64,000 nt of DNA from Palaemon carinicauda (Eukaryota > Arthropoda > Malacostraca > Decapoda > Palaemonidae), in assembly GCF_036898095.1 (NCBI RefSeq), contig NC_090766.1:32313327-32377326 (forward strand), read 5' to 3'. Made by a program: the position numbers and the translations under genes. The notes under the pieces were generated by a model. That model made no database searches, was not told the origin of the DNA, and saw nothing but the letters and a program-made list of their open reading frames with translations. This document shows, in pieces, positions 35,681 through 47,550 of this stretch. Position 1 is the first letter of the stretch; the number at the start of each line of letters is the position of its first letter.

Positions 35681-37531
35681 TGCAGGGGGGAGCTGGTGAT
35701 CCTCAGAAGAGTCCAAGACCGAAGTCCAAGGACTAACTGTAGCGTAAGGTAGCGCTGGTATGTTGGCAGGTCAGCTGGCAGGACGACTGGGATGAACCCT
35801 TTGGAAGGGCAAACATCCATGATGAAGACCGTAAAAGGTCCACAGAAGAGTCCAGGACCGACGTCCAAGGACTAACAGCGGCGTAAAGCTGCGTTGGTAG
35901 ATCGGTAGGTCAGCTAGCAGGACAATCAGGAACTGGGATGTGCTCTTTGGAAGGGCGAACATCCACTGATGGCAACCGTTAAAGGTCCATAGAAGAGTCC
36001 AGGATCGAAGTCCATGGACTAGGTTGCAGCGCAAGGTTGCGCTGGTAGGTCTGCTGGTAGGATGATCAGGAACTGAAGAGCAGAGTGATCCTCCGAAGAG
36101 GTGTCTCTATGAGTGGTCTCTCTCGCGAACGAGAGAGGTGAACACTTCGTAGAAGACTTGATGACGCCCGTGGGGACCAGTGGATCAGCAAATTGACCTT
36201 CAACAATAGCGATCCTCCGAAGAGGAGTCTCTATGAGCGGCCTCCCTCGCGAACGAGAGAGGGGTAAACACTTCGTGGAAGAGACTTGCCAAGACTGTGC
36301 TTCGCCCCTGAAGGAAGAGAGACTCAGCAAGGGGGGAGAATGGTCTGGGTGAAGGCAGCAACAATGGTCAGAGACGATGAATTTATTAAGATGTGGGAAG
36401 TTCTCTCTCGGAAGGGAGAAACAACCTCATACCTGGGAGGAAACTTTCCCTCGGAAGGGAAGTTGTCCAATCCCTGGAGGCGAACCTCTTGGTTAGCGTT
36501 CTAAGATCATCTGAAGTGCTGGTCATGTTGTCACGGGAGTACTGTACAGTACTTCTAAGAGAAGGGATGACACCCATGCCGACGTCCTCTGAGGAACGGC
36601 AGTGACAGCAGATTCCTCAGGCATGAACAGAGCAGCTCTGCTTTGTCGGTACTCTTAGTCGAACGAAGTAAACCGCATAGTTAACTGGGAAAAAATAAAA
36701 TTAATTATTTAACAGAAAAATTCCCTAAGGAGGAACTCTGAAGAGGAACCTCGAGGGAACAGAATAAAAATGGGTATTGCGCCCTTCCTTCCCCAGTCGA
36801 CATCCACAGAAGAAGGGAGGAGCGGAGTAACTGTAATAAAAACAGAATTACAATTATTTAAATCAGCTAAAAATATTCACTAATAGTGAGAACCACTGAT
36901 CCCCCGAAGGGAAATGTTCCCCACAGAGAAAAGCTGAAAAGTTAAAATTACAATTATAATTTCACTAAAAATAATTTGAGACAAACAATCATAAGTGCAA
37001 CCTAACCCGCGAACGGGAAAGGAGATCTCCCCAATAGTACACTGTTGTTGAAAGGTGAACGACCTTAAGAAGAGAAAGACCGTAGTCAATCTCTGAGAGG
37101 ACACATTTCCTTCGCTCAGCAATCCATGTTTCCCGTAGGAAAAGGGAAGAGGCGAAGATAATAGTTGAATGAAAAGGGTCAAGGTGGTGATGATTCCCCT
37201 GCGGCGGCCGAGTTAACGGTTATATGCAGACGGGAAGACCGAAGGACCAGAGAGGAATAGGTCATTCCCCACGACGTGGAACTGTGCTGGCCTTGTTTCG
37301 GTGCAAACGTACGCAAAGAGTCATTGTCATATGTGTATCACACCCACAGCACAAACACTGAAAAGGAAACTTATTACATTTCCATTCACATATATATACA
37401 TAAACATTAAGAATGTTTTAATATATATATACATGTATAAGAAAAAGTAAGTTAAAAGACAAAAATTAATGGCAGTCCAGAATAGGAGAGGAGGGAGAGC
37501 GGAAACAACCGCTCTCCATCCGAGCCAAAAG

Positions 37532-37711
37532 TAAAGTGAGGTAAATCACAGGTGTGTGAACGGGAGTGGTAGCAAGCTACCCCCCTACCCCCTGCTAACT
37601 AGCAGTGTGGGTAGTTAACCCTCGCTAAATTTTAATGGCTCGTCATTTCAGCTCCGCTGAAGGTATAACCCCTAATAAATAGCGTGGTTTTTATTCCAGT
37701 TACGGAACAAA
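37532..37711 (-). repeat. 5' inverted terminal repeat of DIRS-D
   Basis: Reverse complement of 30849-31041, with outer end CCAGTTACGGAACAAA. Confidence 0.85.
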
Positions 37712-38259
37712 TAATAAATGTGCATTGTCATAACGTTCAATACAAACTAGATAGAAAGTCTTGCTCCATTAATAAGTACATGTGCCTCATAGCAAAACCT
37801 AGATAGAATAAATTAAGTGATAAATCACCTACTAATTTTAGAGGTACCTCACCGCTAATCACAAACTTTAATGATAAAGTAAATGATCATCACTTTTTAC
37901 CTTCAAAGACATAAAAAATTATGTGGAATACTAAAATGTTTACTTTTGAAAGACAAAAGAACAGGAAAACCAAGCATTTATAACTACATGATTCCTAGTT
38001 TTTTGTTAACGCTCAACAGAGAAAACAAATTATAAGCAAATAAAATAAATATCAAAGTCTGATGAACAAAAAAAAAAAAACTTGCTATTCGTCAAAGATT
38101 CAAGTATAGTTCAGACAAGTTTTAATAAACCACTAATGGGTGTGAGATGCATACCTACGGGAACAGTACAGTAAATAACATGCAAAATAATTGACGTGAC
38201 AAGCACAGCAGGTAAAGGATTGTGCTGCCATGCAAGAGACTAAAAACAAGGTAAAATAC
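37712..38259. other. AT-rich DNA, no recognisable gene
   Basis: Nothing recognised between DIRS-D and the candidate exon at 38260. A 12-A run lies near 38070. Confidence 0.5.
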
Positions 38260-38307
38260 CTGAGTGAGACTTTTGTTGACAGATGAGGCTTGGTCCGCCT
38301 TTGATCG
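38260..38307 (-). CDS. Candidate 48-bp internal exon
   Basis: On the minus strand a pyrimidine-rich acceptor (TTGTTTTTCCTAG) precedes, and a donor (CAG followed by GTATTTT) follows, exactly 48 bp. Read in phase 0 it encodes RSKADQASSVNKSLTQ without a stop, and phase 0 fits both the exon at 44971-45097 and the exon at 469-585. Support is weak, because it is short, the donor is not consensus beyond GTAT, and chance occurrence is plausible. Confidence 0.3.
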
Positions 38308-38746
38308 CTAGGAAAAACAATGAACACTACCAGACTTCAAGATCAAGACGAGATATTGAAACAAACATTTACACATAGCAATATTAAATGGGATATGTTT
38401 GCAGAGATTCAACAACTCACAATTTCACAGAATGTTTAAACCACAAGTACTGTATTAGTGATCAGTTATAATCAACTGTAAATGAAAACCTACCTTAAAT
38501 TTCTAACACAAGAAATGTAGGGACAATAACATGAATGCCTATGCTCCTTGCAATACTACGGAAATATTTCAATTTGTATATATTTCACGTCTGTATTCAA
38601 ATCCACGACAGCATGCTTGGGAATACGCCGAATAACACAGGTACAGAACAGAGACTATGGTTATTTAAGATTTATCAGAATCAAACACTAGAGCAAAGAA
38701 TTGAAAAGGATATTTCACTTATAAATTCCTCCCTACAAAAGCCTAC
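38308..38746. other. No recognisable gene
   Basis: AT-rich spacer between the candidate exon and the Tigger element. Nothing recognised. Confidence 0.45.
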
Positions 38747-39298
38747 TAGTGAACCCTCGCTACTTCGCGGTTCGACCATCGCGGGTTTTTTCCATAACCC
38801 ATATATATATACATATCGCGGATTTTCCGGAAATTTCGAAAATACCGCGAAATCTGAAGACCCCCAAATACGATATTTTGTTACCTGTAATTCCATTAAT
38901 ACTGTAATTAGTAATATCTGCTCTTACTGATTGTTCATTGCATTACATATGATATATAATTCAGCACAGAAAGAAATAAAACACGAAAAGAGAATGTGAT
39001 CATACGATAATACAGTACTGTATACAGTACGTAGTAAAATTAAATCGAACATGAAACGCAAATCAGATGCAGTCATACCATATTAGAATGGTGTAAGGCT
39101 GCTGATGGCTACTATACTACAAATGTAATGGATGTGCATCTTTTCCATGATTCTTTTGTATGTATACGTACGTAGTACTGCATCCAATAATATTCTTTGT
39201 TGCAAAAATCACATTTCGAATAAGCGTACGAGAGAGAGAGAGAGAGAGATAGAGACACACACACATCCTACAAAAGAATAAAATAGCATACGTAAAGC

Positions 39299-39437
39299 TA
39301 TTATTATTATTGTTATTATTATTATTATTGTTGTTGTTGTTAATAAAATTATGATTGTTATTATTATCATTATTATTATTATTATTACAGTACTGTACTG
39401 TATTATTATCATTATTTATTATTATTATTATTAATAC
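39299..39437. repeat. (TTA)n microsatellite
   Basis: Interrupted ATT/TTA/TTG trinucleotide run within the left arm of the Tigger element. A short (GA)n run precedes it at 39230-39250. Confidence 0.9.
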
Positions 39438-39504
39438 TGTACGTACGGTATGCGCGGGGTATCTTGTACTTTGAGTTGGTAACCTACGCATCATATACTG
39501 TAAG

Positions 39505-39744
39505 ACGGGTTGTGATTGGTTCAAGTGCTGATAGATGACGAATCAGAACTCAAGTTTTGTTATCTAGCCTGTGATTGGTGTTTTGCCCTCATCTCCAACC
39601 CGCAGCATCTAGGTTCTCGCGGGCCCGGGTCATCCACTTTCTCTTACCGCGTATCGCTGAGTAGACGTTCTTAAGTTTGTGAAGTTTAATCTGTGCTGTT
39701 TGTGACCTTTTTAAGTTGAACTTTTTGTCAAATCCTACTGTACA
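39505..39744 (+). promoter_or_regulatory. Putative transposase promoter and 5' UTR
   Basis: The 240 bp upstream of the transposase ATG are less AT-rich than their surroundings and hold two GTGATTGG motifs (near 39510 and 39569), which are inverted CCAAT boxes. No TATA box is obvious. The start codon context is ACAATGCCTCC. The promoter role is inferred from position. Confidence 0.4.
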
Positions 39745-41709
39745 ATGCCTCCCAAGCGTTCTGCTTCTACTAAGGCTGGTAGTGAGCCTAAACGCCACCG
39801 AAGGATGATGACGATTGCTGAGAAGGTTACGCTTCTCGATATGTTGAAAGACGGTAGAAGCTACGCGGCCGCAACGCGCCATTTTGGAATCAACGAATCT
39901 ACTGTTCGCTATATCAAGAAGGACGAGGCGAACATTAGAAAGACGGCTGCAATCACCTTTAGCAGATCAGCGAAGCGAGTCGTTACAACGCGTAATAAAA
40001 CGATCGTACGCATGGAAGGTGCTTTAGCTGTGTGGATTGCCGACTGCCGGAAGAAGAACATAGCCTTGGATACGAACACCATCCGAACAAAGGCTTTGAG
40101 CTTGTATCAGAATTTTGCTGCAAAGGAACCTCAAGACGACGATGGCAACCATGCTGAAGAAGATGATGATGCAGATGATCCTCAACCAGGGACATCCACT
40201 GATTCCCAGCCTCAGAAACAACGTTTTTCCGCCAGCAAAGGATGGTTCGCGAAGTTTCAGAAACGCTTCACCCTGAAAAGCGTTTCCCTGCATGGCGAGG
40301 CTGCTTCGGCTGACACTGCCGCTGCTGAAACTTTCGTGAACCAGACGTTCAAGAATATTATCGCCAAAGGTGGATACAAGCCGGAACAAGTCTTTAATAT
40401 GGATGAGACCGGCTTGTTTTGGAAGAGAATGCCGTCGCGAACTTTCCTGTTCAAAGAGGAAGCCAAAGCCTCTGGCTTTAAAGCATTCAAGGATCGCGTT
40501 ACCCTCGTGATGTGTGGCAATACTGCTGGATTTTTGCTAAAGCCGGGGCTTATTTATAAGTCGAAAAATCCTCGCGCTTTGAAAAATAAGAATAAGAACC
40601 TCCTTCCCGTGTACTGGATGCATAATCCAAAAGCATGGATTACGAAGATGCTGACCTCCAACTGGTTCCACCAGTGTTTCATCCCGCAAGTCAATGAATA
40701 TCTCGTAGAGAAGGGCTTGCCATGTAAGATCCTTCTCCTTATGGATAACGCTGGTGGACACGCAACTGACCTGTCGCGTGAGGGCGTTCAGGTTGAGTTC
40801 CTGCCACCCAACACCACGTCATTAATTCAACCGATGGACCAAGGAGTTATCAGGGCGTTCAAGGCCCTCTACACGAAGAATACCTTGGCGGACCTCGTTG
40901 CGTGTGTGGATGCTGCCCAAGATGATGAGGATGAAGATTTTAACTTGAAGGCATACTGGCGGCAGTACACCATAGCCACGTGCCTGAAGAATATTCAGAA
41001 GGCACTTCAAGAGATGAAACCTGCAACTGTGAATGCGAGCTGGAAGAAGTTGTGGCCCGAGATTGTTTACGACGACGAGGGATTTACACCTGCTGAAATC
41101 CAACACTCTGCAGTACGCAAATCTGTGCAGTTGCCTGCCATAATTGGAGGTGACGGGTTTGGCGACATGACGACTGAAGACGTCGACGAGTTGTTGGACT
41201 GCCATTCCCAGCCCCTAACTGACGCAGACCTCGAAGACCTGACGAAATCGGCAAGCGAAGAAGAGAGTGAAACCCAGGAAGAGACCCAAGAAAATGTCGA
41301 AGAAACGGGCTTAACACTAGAACGGCTTGCCAAGGTCTGCAACCATATAAAGGAGGTGAAAGAAATGTTGCAAGAGTGGGACGAGGATATGGTTCGGTCG
41401 ATGCAATTCTGCAACAAGGTTGATGACATAATGACTCCCTACAAGATGCTCTTAGATCGAAAAAAGAAGCAGCGGCAACAACTTCCGATCACAATGTTCT
41501 TCCAGCCTCGCAAAAAAGAGCCAGTCCTCCTGCTACTACGCCTTCGGAAGAAATTGAAGAAGTTGAAGGTGTGTCCCAGGAAAAGACACCTCCGTCTGAA
41601 GAGACGTAAAATACTACCTGGCTGCACAGTAGAACACATCATCAGCTTCATCATCATCATTTCTACTGTGCAGCAAATTCATCGCCATCATCATTCAAGT
41701 TTTTCTTGA
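39745..41709 (+). CDS. Tigger/pogo-like transposase (DDE superfamily)
   Basis: A 654-codon frame with the CENP-B/jerky-like plan. An N-terminal helix-turn-helix (about residues 20-60, MTIAEKVTLLDMLKDGRSYA) is followed by a CENP-B-type DNA-binding region (about 88-195, including SASKGWFAKFQKR). The DDE_1 nuclease core runs from about 220 to 400. The three catalytic acids are visible: NMDETGLFW (first Asp, about residue 226), LLLMDNAGGHA (second, about 333) and IQPMDQGVIRAF (third, about 364). It cuts and pastes the element at TA sites. The PITMFF motif near the C-terminus is present, but after an A6 run at 41512-41517 the frame changes to a Leu/Arg-rich tail. In the other frame an acidic tail ends at a TAA at 41607-41609, so the natural C-terminus is probably that one. 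The catalytic core is uninterrupted. Activity is plausible but unproven. Confidence 0.9.
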   Translation: MPPKRSASTKAGSEPKRHRRMMTIAEKVTLLDMLKDGRSYAAATRHFGINESTVRYIKKDEANIRKTAAITFSRSAKRVVTTRNKTIVRMEGALAVWIADCRKKNIALDTNTIRTKALSLYQNFAAKEPQDDDGNHAEEDDDADDPQPGTSTDSQPQKQRFSASKGWFAKFQKRFTLKSVSLHGEAASADTAAAETFVNQTFKNIIAKGGYKPEQVFNMDETGLFWKRMPSRTFLFKEEAKASGFKAFKDRVTLVMCGNTAGFLLKPGLIYKSKNPRALKNKNKNLLPVYWMHNPKAWITKMLTSNWFHQCFIPQVNEYLVEKGLPCKILLLMDNAGGHATDLSREGVQVEFLPPNTTSLIQPMDQGVIRAFKALYTKNTLADLVACVDAAQDDEDEDFNLKAYWRQYTIATCLKNIQKALQEMKPATVNASWKKLWPEIVYDDEGFTPAEIQHSAVRKSVQLPAIIGGDGFGDMTTEDVDELLDCHSQPLTDADLEDLTKSASEEESETQEETQENVEETGLTLERLAKVCNHIKEVKEMLQEWDEDMVRSMQFCNKVDDIMTPYKMLLDRKKKQRQQLPITMFFQPRKKEPVLLLLRLRKKLKKLKVCPRKRHLRLKRRKILPGCTVEHIISFIIIISTVQQIHRHHHSSFS

Positions 41710-41892
41710 ACTTCTTTCGTGGTGAGTACAGTAACAATCTTTATTTTTTACTTTAATATTCTCACATTCTAATATTTGTGCCTGTTTTATAGTTTAGTAC
41801 TGTATGCATTAAGTTAAAGGGAAGGTTTTAAAAGTCTACATGTTGTAACCTATCATATTTTTTTTTTTTAAATTTACATTTACGTACGTAAA

Positions 41893-41995
<103 letters not shown>

Positions 41996-42324
41996 AGTTT
42001 GTTTCTTCATTATGATCAGAGATGAACGTAAACAAAACATTGGTTGCCATTTTTTATCGTGCTTTTTAGGTGTTTAGGAAACGCATGAAATAAAATCGCC
42101 TTTAATATTTGTGCCTGTTTTAGTTTAGGGTGCTGTAGTACATGCATTAAGTGTTCCGTACATTAAAGGGTAGTTTGTTAACAGTACTACGTACAAGGGA
42201 AGGTTTTAAAAGTCCGAATATACATGTTAAATAAATAGGTAAATATGATGTCACTACTTCGCGGAATTTCACCTATCGCGGCCGGGTCTGGAACCTATCT
42301 ACCGCGATAAACGAGGGTTCACTG

Positions 42325-43708
42325 GGCATATTTTCTATCAAAACGTTTATGCCCAACAACTTTAAACATACAATGATTGCATGTTACTGTACATATTAAG
42401 TTGCATAATTACTGTACCAGACATTACAACAACAAAAATGCAAATAAGGGTACACTGAAACATGAAAAACATTTTTAAAGTTTTTAAACATACAAACCTA
42501 TATGAAAATACAGAGGTCACCTATACAAGACCTCTATCCTCATTTGAGAATACTGTATAGACATTTATAATGAAAACTAAGCTTGGCAACTCGTCATGCA
42601 TTTTTCAAATCCCCACATCATACACGGTTCTTAAAAAAATGAGGGTACAGTACTAGAGCTGGACACTTAAATCCACAGAATCTTCTCTCGTCACTGATTA
42701 ACAAGATATACACTTCTTAAGACTTCAAGAATAAAAACTCTTTTCATTAATATATTAACAATTAATTCCTTGGGCAGGAAGAATACATGAAGAAAGATCA
42801 TGAGATATTTCCACTCCAAAACACCCACAACGAGATGATTACGAGGTGGAATGGCATATTACTGTACATATAAATGTAAAGAAGATAAAAGCGAGTTTTC
42901 TTAGTGTGTCATAAGTGAGTTTTTCCTATCGAGCTGCCTTCAATATCAACATTCATCTTGTGTATCTACCTTACTCTATTGTGACTGCATTGTGAGAAAT
43001 CTCACATCATAGAAGTCACTTGTGATCGAGAAGGTTTGTCCTTAAGGTTCAAGAGAAAGTAACTGAAAATAGAATACAAATTTGAGGGATTAACCTAATG
43101 TTTAGGAGTGGTCCAACAATTTCATCAAGAGATGAAAAATATGTGCAGAATTTATAATTACAGTATAGCATTTTATTATGTAGAAGTTGTGACAACGAAC
43201 AAAATCTAGTTTATCTGAATATCCTTTTTAAGATAATTACTTGGAAGTCAACACCTCAAACAGGTTGAATTCGGTTGTAAGGAGCAAGAACCTAGAACAC
43301 CAGAGATGATATAATACACAATTAGCCTTGTAAGCTATAAAGAGCTATGATTGTGTCCCATCTAACCAACCAAACATGAAGACCAACAATGCCCCCTACC
43401 ACCACCAACAAGGCTCATCTAAAGTCATTGCATAGAGATGTTGGCCAATAATGTAAACTTCATAGGTGGCAAAGTATCTTAATTTCTCTGAAGACATTGA
43501 TAACAAAGTTATCAAATAAAAGTAGAGATGCAAGAGTTCCTGTTGCTAAGGTTCTTACTTGAAAGACATTATCAATGGTATAAATCAGCACCGATGACTG
43601 GATTTTAACTTAACAGAGGAAATATAGATTCCCATGTTGATGTCATTCATTTTGAACAAGACCAAAATTTTATAAGAGAATAAGAAGTAAATGTGTTGAG
43701 TGTTTTCA
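42325..43708. other. AT-rich DNA, no recognisable gene
   Basis: No coding exon, RNA gene or repeat was recognised. Confidence 0.5.
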
Positions 43709-44260
43709 TTAAACTTATTAGACAAAGGCAATAAAGGTCCTGAGGATCAAAACTTTTAGACAAAACCGATGATAAGCGTACTGAGGCATCTAAACTTTTA
43801 GTCAAAGACGATAAGGATCCTGAGGCATCAAAACTTTTTGATGAAGGCGATGGAGGTCCTGAGGCATAGAGGCCTTTAGACAAAGGCGATAAAGGTCCTG
43901 AGGCATCAAAAATTTCAGACAAATGTGACAAGGGTCCTGAGGCACCAAAATTTATTGGACAAGCAATAAAGATCCTCAGACATTGAAACCTTTGGACAAA
44001 GGCAATAAAGGTCCCGAGCAACAAAACTTTTAAACAAAGGCGATAACTGTCCTGAGGTATCAAAAATTTTAGACAAAGACAATAAGGATCTTGAGCTCCA
44101 AAACCTTTAGACGAAGGCAATAAAGGTCCAGAGGCATTGAAACTTTTAGACGCAGGCAATAAGGATCCTGAGTATCAAAACTTTTAGATGAAGCCAATAA
44201 GTGTCCTGAGATGCCAAAACTAATAGACAAATGCAATAAGTGCCCTAAGGCATCAAAACT
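43709..44260. repeat. ~39-bp degenerate minisatellite
   Basis: About 13-14 tandem copies of a unit near GACAAAGGCAATAAAGGTCC TGAGGCATCAAAACTTTTA. Units differ by substitutions and small indels. On the minus strand the typical unit translates to a 13-residue motif like SKSFDASGPLLPS, open from 44159 to 43647, but frames shift between units and no splice sites were found. Most likely non-coding. Confidence 0.85.
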
Positions 44261-44970
44261 CAACTGCCTAGAAAAGGAATTCTTGGCAAGTGATTGATTC
44301 TAATCATAAAAAATTAATATAGACTCATGTAATGAAAAAGTTATGGGTAACATTTACACACTGCTACCAAATGGGATAAGATGTTCCTTTAAAATCAGCG
44401 TACAAAAATGAAGATAAAATAACATGATTATTATTCATACAGGAAATCCTTTAATTAGAAACAAATGCTGCAATTATTTCAAATGTCAAGATGGCAAAAT
44501 GCTATATAATATATGGAAGGAAAAAAGGTGATTTAAAGAAAATACAATCCTTAAAAAAAAAAAATAAAGAATATGAGCACACAAATTCAGATAAATAAAT
44601 TTTAGTATAGAATTAAAATATAGCCCATTATCAAAATATATTTGGATAGCAATACTTTCAACTCTCAGTAAACTATAAACAGGAACTGTACTTGAAAAAT
44701 AAATTGAATGCATGCCAATTCTTCTACACTAACCTATCTACCACTTTAAAATTCACTAAGTTCCAGGGAGCAAGCCTTTCCATACACTAAACTATGCAGA
44801 ACAATAAGACTAAATAAGACACCATACATAAACTGTACAGGAAAGAACTGTATCATTCCAGTCCAGTCCGATGTATGGCCGATTACAATGAACAGGCAAA
44901 AAAGACGGGACAAAACGAGAGCACAAAATTTGCATCCTTAAATGATTTACATAACAAGAGAACTTCTTAC
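44261..44970. other. AT-rich DNA, no recognisable gene
   Basis: Probable intron directly downstream (minus strand) of the signal-peptide exon. Nothing recognised. Confidence 0.5.
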
Positions 44971-45097
44971 CTCAAAATCTGGCTGCTCTCTTTTGATAAC
45001 TGGTTCCACATCAATCGGCTGGATTTCTGCGATTGCAATGCTAGCCAGGGCAACTATAGCCACCACCCATGACAAGCGCAACATTGCTGAACCGGAT
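44971..45097 (-). CDS. First coding exon of a secreted protein
   Basis: On the minus strand an acceptor (TTCTCTTTCAG) ends just right of 45097, and a consensus donor (GTAAGAAG) begins just left of 44971. The start codon is at 45084-45082, giving 38 codons that end in phase 0. The N-terminus MLRLSWVVAIVALASIAIA is a clear signal peptide (basic Arg, long hydrophobic core, Ala-x-Ala end), with probable cleavage before EIQPIDVEP. The rest is acidic with a KRE site, as in a short pro-segment. A splice acceptor upstream of the ATG implies a further non-coding 5' exon to the right. Later exons should lie at lower coordinates; candidates are 38260-38307 and 469-585. The family is not recognised. Confidence 0.75.
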
Positions 45098-45139
45098 CTG
45101 AAAGAGAAGACAGTTCCCAAGTATAAACAAAAAATTAAA
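45098..45139. other. Intron edge between the signal-peptide exon and DIRS-E
   Basis: Short non-coding stretch; it contains the pyrimidine tract of the acceptor. Confidence 0.5.
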
Positions 45140-46247
45140 AATCTTTTAATCAATTTGTATTTTTCCTTACAGTAAAAACCTGAGACCTTTAATATGATTA
45201 TGACTTCAGCAAAACTTGAACATCTTTGTTCCTTTACATGACATAGGAGAAGTCCTCTCGATCGTCTGTAGCATTTTTGATAGAGGAGTTGGAGGACTTG
45301 AACCTTGGATCACAAACAGCAGGGATTTGGGAGATTGCCATAAAATCCGCAACGAAGGATGATAAGACGTCTTTCCATCTCTTGGAATGACTCACGGCAT
45401 TGGTTGAGGCTAGTGCCAAAAGAATGTGTCTTCAGTGTCAGATTAGTTCTCCAAGAGGTTTCGTATGGCAAACGCTTAAGAGACCTGAGAACTTATTTAA
45501 CATCCCAAGTTTGGAGTTTGAGTTCTCTGCAAGGAGAAGACTGCTAGAAGCTCTTCATAAGCATGGACAACTCCCACAAAGAGGAAAGATCCTGGCCCTA
45601 CACTCTGAAGAACTGCCTCAAGGCTGAGGGATAGCCTGTAACTACATAGATCGAGAGGAGCTTCTCATGGAGAAGGTAATGAGAAAATCAACAATCGACT
45701 ACAAATGGCGAAGGTAACAAGAAAATAACAAATCAACTACAAAAAGGCTCTGACCAGAAAAATATCCCATCTAGGGCACAAATCGCAGAGAATGGCCTAT
45801 TTTCCTTGGCAGGTAGCTGCAAAGGATCTACGCAGATATCTAGATACCTATGCAGTGTCTTTCATGCTGACTGGATGCTGGATAGTCTCCATTCCGTGAA
45901 GTGACATGGAACCCACTGAATTGTGGTACCTCTGCAGGTTGAGGCTGAGAGAGGATGTTGGGCTATTAGGATAGTTCTACTGGTACCTCGACTAGGAGCA
46001 TCAGTAGATCCGCAAACCATCTGGCTTTTAGCCACTTAGGACCCACCAGCATCTGTCTAGCTTTCGGGGTCATCGACAGTCTGTTGATTACCTGACGTAA
46101 TGAGCCGAAGGGAGGAAAGGTTTATGTGTCCAGGCTATCTTAGGGATGTTGGAACGAGTCTTCAAACCCTACAAACAGGTCTGTGACTAGAGAACAGATC
46201 ACAGGAAGCTTCTTGCCACCCAGAAGAATATGTCAATTGTTTCAGTT
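45140..46247 (-). mobile_element. DIRS-E: truncated DIRS fragment, minus strand
   Basis: Starts with a terminus-like AATTTGTATTTTTCCTTACA. The minus strand then encodes YR fragments, with SHSKRWKDVLSSFVADFMAI and CDPRFKSS (45419-45234) matching SHSKGWKDLSFKFLLDFVAK and WDPRFEG in DIRS-B. Further right (45900-46240) come decayed methyltransferase-like pieces (FPPFGSLRQVINRLS-like, near 46090). The fragment stops exactly at the left end of DIRS-F and does not resume after 60173. It was probably already truncated when DIRS-F inserted, or its remainder was lost later. Confidence 0.7.
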
Positions 46248-46441
46248 GAAATGATATTTTGATTATAAAATAAATTTTTTAATATACTTACCCGGTGAAT
46301 ATATAATAGCTGACGTCTCGGACGGCTTGACAGAAACCCAAAAACTCGCGAGGGATCGCCGTGAAGGTTGCGGGTGTGACCACCAGCGCCGACTATCGGC
46401 CAGATACCGCATATACTTGTAAACAGCTCCAGTTCTTCTCA
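46248..46441 (-). repeat. 3' inverted terminal repeat of DIRS-F
   Basis: Pairs with 60006-60150 over about 150 bp (CCGGTGAATATATAATAGCT through TATACTTGTAAACAGCTCCA) with about 5 mismatches. The outer 40 bp (TGATATTTTGATTATAAAAT onward) occur at this end only. Confidence 0.88.
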
Positions 46442-46481
46442 TTCCGCTGGGTCTCTATCGGGGAGGAAGGGAGGGCCTTTA

Positions 46482-46581
46482 ATTTATATATTCACCGGGT
46501 AAGTATATTCAAAAATTTATTTTATAATCAAAATATCATTTTTAAATATTAAACTTAGCCGGTGAATATATAATAGCTGAT
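46482..46581 (-). repeat. Internal complementary region of DIRS-F
   Basis: The left half is complementary to the left tip (up to AAAATATCAT), the right half to the right tip (AAATATTAAACTTAGCC onward), with five T between them. Confidence 0.88.
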
Positions 46582-46971
46582 TCACACCCATGGTGGTGGG
46601 TAGAGACCAGTATTAATACAATAAAGGCGTATATGCTTAGAGTTTTTGACAATTATATCATAACAAAACCCAATTAAATATAGGTACCTGGTAAGGAAGC
46701 TGACTCTGATGATTACTCTGCCTTATTAGTCCGCTTTCCTCACGAAGCCCACCCATCCTCTCAGGATGCTGAAAGACTCCCAGGAGCTGTTATATCCAGG
46801 GCGACCACCCATACAACAGGACCTCATCAAAACACTTAATCTGGGCGCTCTCAAGAAACGACATTTGACCACCCCCCAAATCAAAAAAGGATGCGAAAGA
46901 CTTCTCAGCCTTCCGTACAACCCAAAACAAGATTAAAAACATTTCAAGAGAAGATTAAAAGGATATTGGGA

Positions 46972-47272
46972 TTAAGGGAATGTAGTGGTAGAGCCCTCAC
47001 CCACTACTGCACTCGCTGCAACGAATGGACCCAGTGTGTAGCAGTCCTCATAAAGAGTCTGGACGTCTTTTAAGTAAATTGAAGGGAACACCGACTTGCT
47101 CCTCCAAAAGGTCGCGTCCATAATACTTCGCAGAGATCTGTTTTGCTTAAAAGCCACGGAAGTTGCTATCGCTCTTACTTCGTGCGTCTTGACCTTAAGT
47201 AAACAACGATCTTTTTCACTTAAGTGAGAATGAGCCTCTCGGATTAAAAATCTAATAAAATACGATAAAGCA
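46972..47272 (-). pseudogene. C-terminal half of the DIRS-F tyrosine recombinase
   Basis: On the minus strand, from the DIRS-G junction at 47272 to the stop at 46972. It carries the HxxR box (THEVRAIATS), the Trp box (DATFWRS) and the Tyr box (FPSIYLKDV), in that order and unbroken. It joins in frame to the N-terminal part at 54721-55236 if the DIRS-G insertion is removed. The Tyr box is the expected nucleophile region. Confidence 0.85.
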
Positions 47273-47275
47273 TTT

Positions 47276-47550
47276 CTGGGCTTGAACCTGTGCCGGCCAG
47301 TGAATAAGCTCCTATTAGCACTTATTCTTAGGTAATTTACTGCTAAATATACCAGAGAAAAAATGTAAAGGAGTGCTAGGTTAACTAGCTCGCTCACCTA
47401 TTGGTGTCGGTATAGAATTGGGCGTATAATCCAGAGGTCCCGCACTATTTAGATTCATCCACGACAAAGACCCCAATAGAGGAGAGCCGTTCAACCTCAC
47501 TCGGCACCACCAACTCTGCATCCGCTCAGAACCCAACTCCTTTTTAGCAC
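47276..47550 (+). repeat. Left inverted terminal repeat of DIRS-G
   Basis: Starts CTGGGCTTGAACCTGTGCCG and ends CTCCTTTTTAGCAC. Compared with 54414-54690 in reverse complement it shows only two or three substitutions (for example GAGGAGAGCC versus GAGGCGAGCC) and one short indel. Confidence 0.93.

Larger units (their letters stand above)
30849..37711 (-). mobile_element. DIRS-D: decayed DIRS-like retrotransposon, minus strand
   Basis: Same family as DIRS-C. Inverted termini are at 30849-31041 and 37532-37711, and an internal complementary region at 31085-31200 gives the same predicted circle junction (CGGAACAAATGACAAATTCG) as DIRS-C. Remnants on the minus strand, in element order, are gag (about 36900-34500), RT (33900-33690), RNase H and methyltransferase-like (33200-32600), and YR C-terminus (31922-31593). 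Every gene is broken. Confidence 0.85.
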
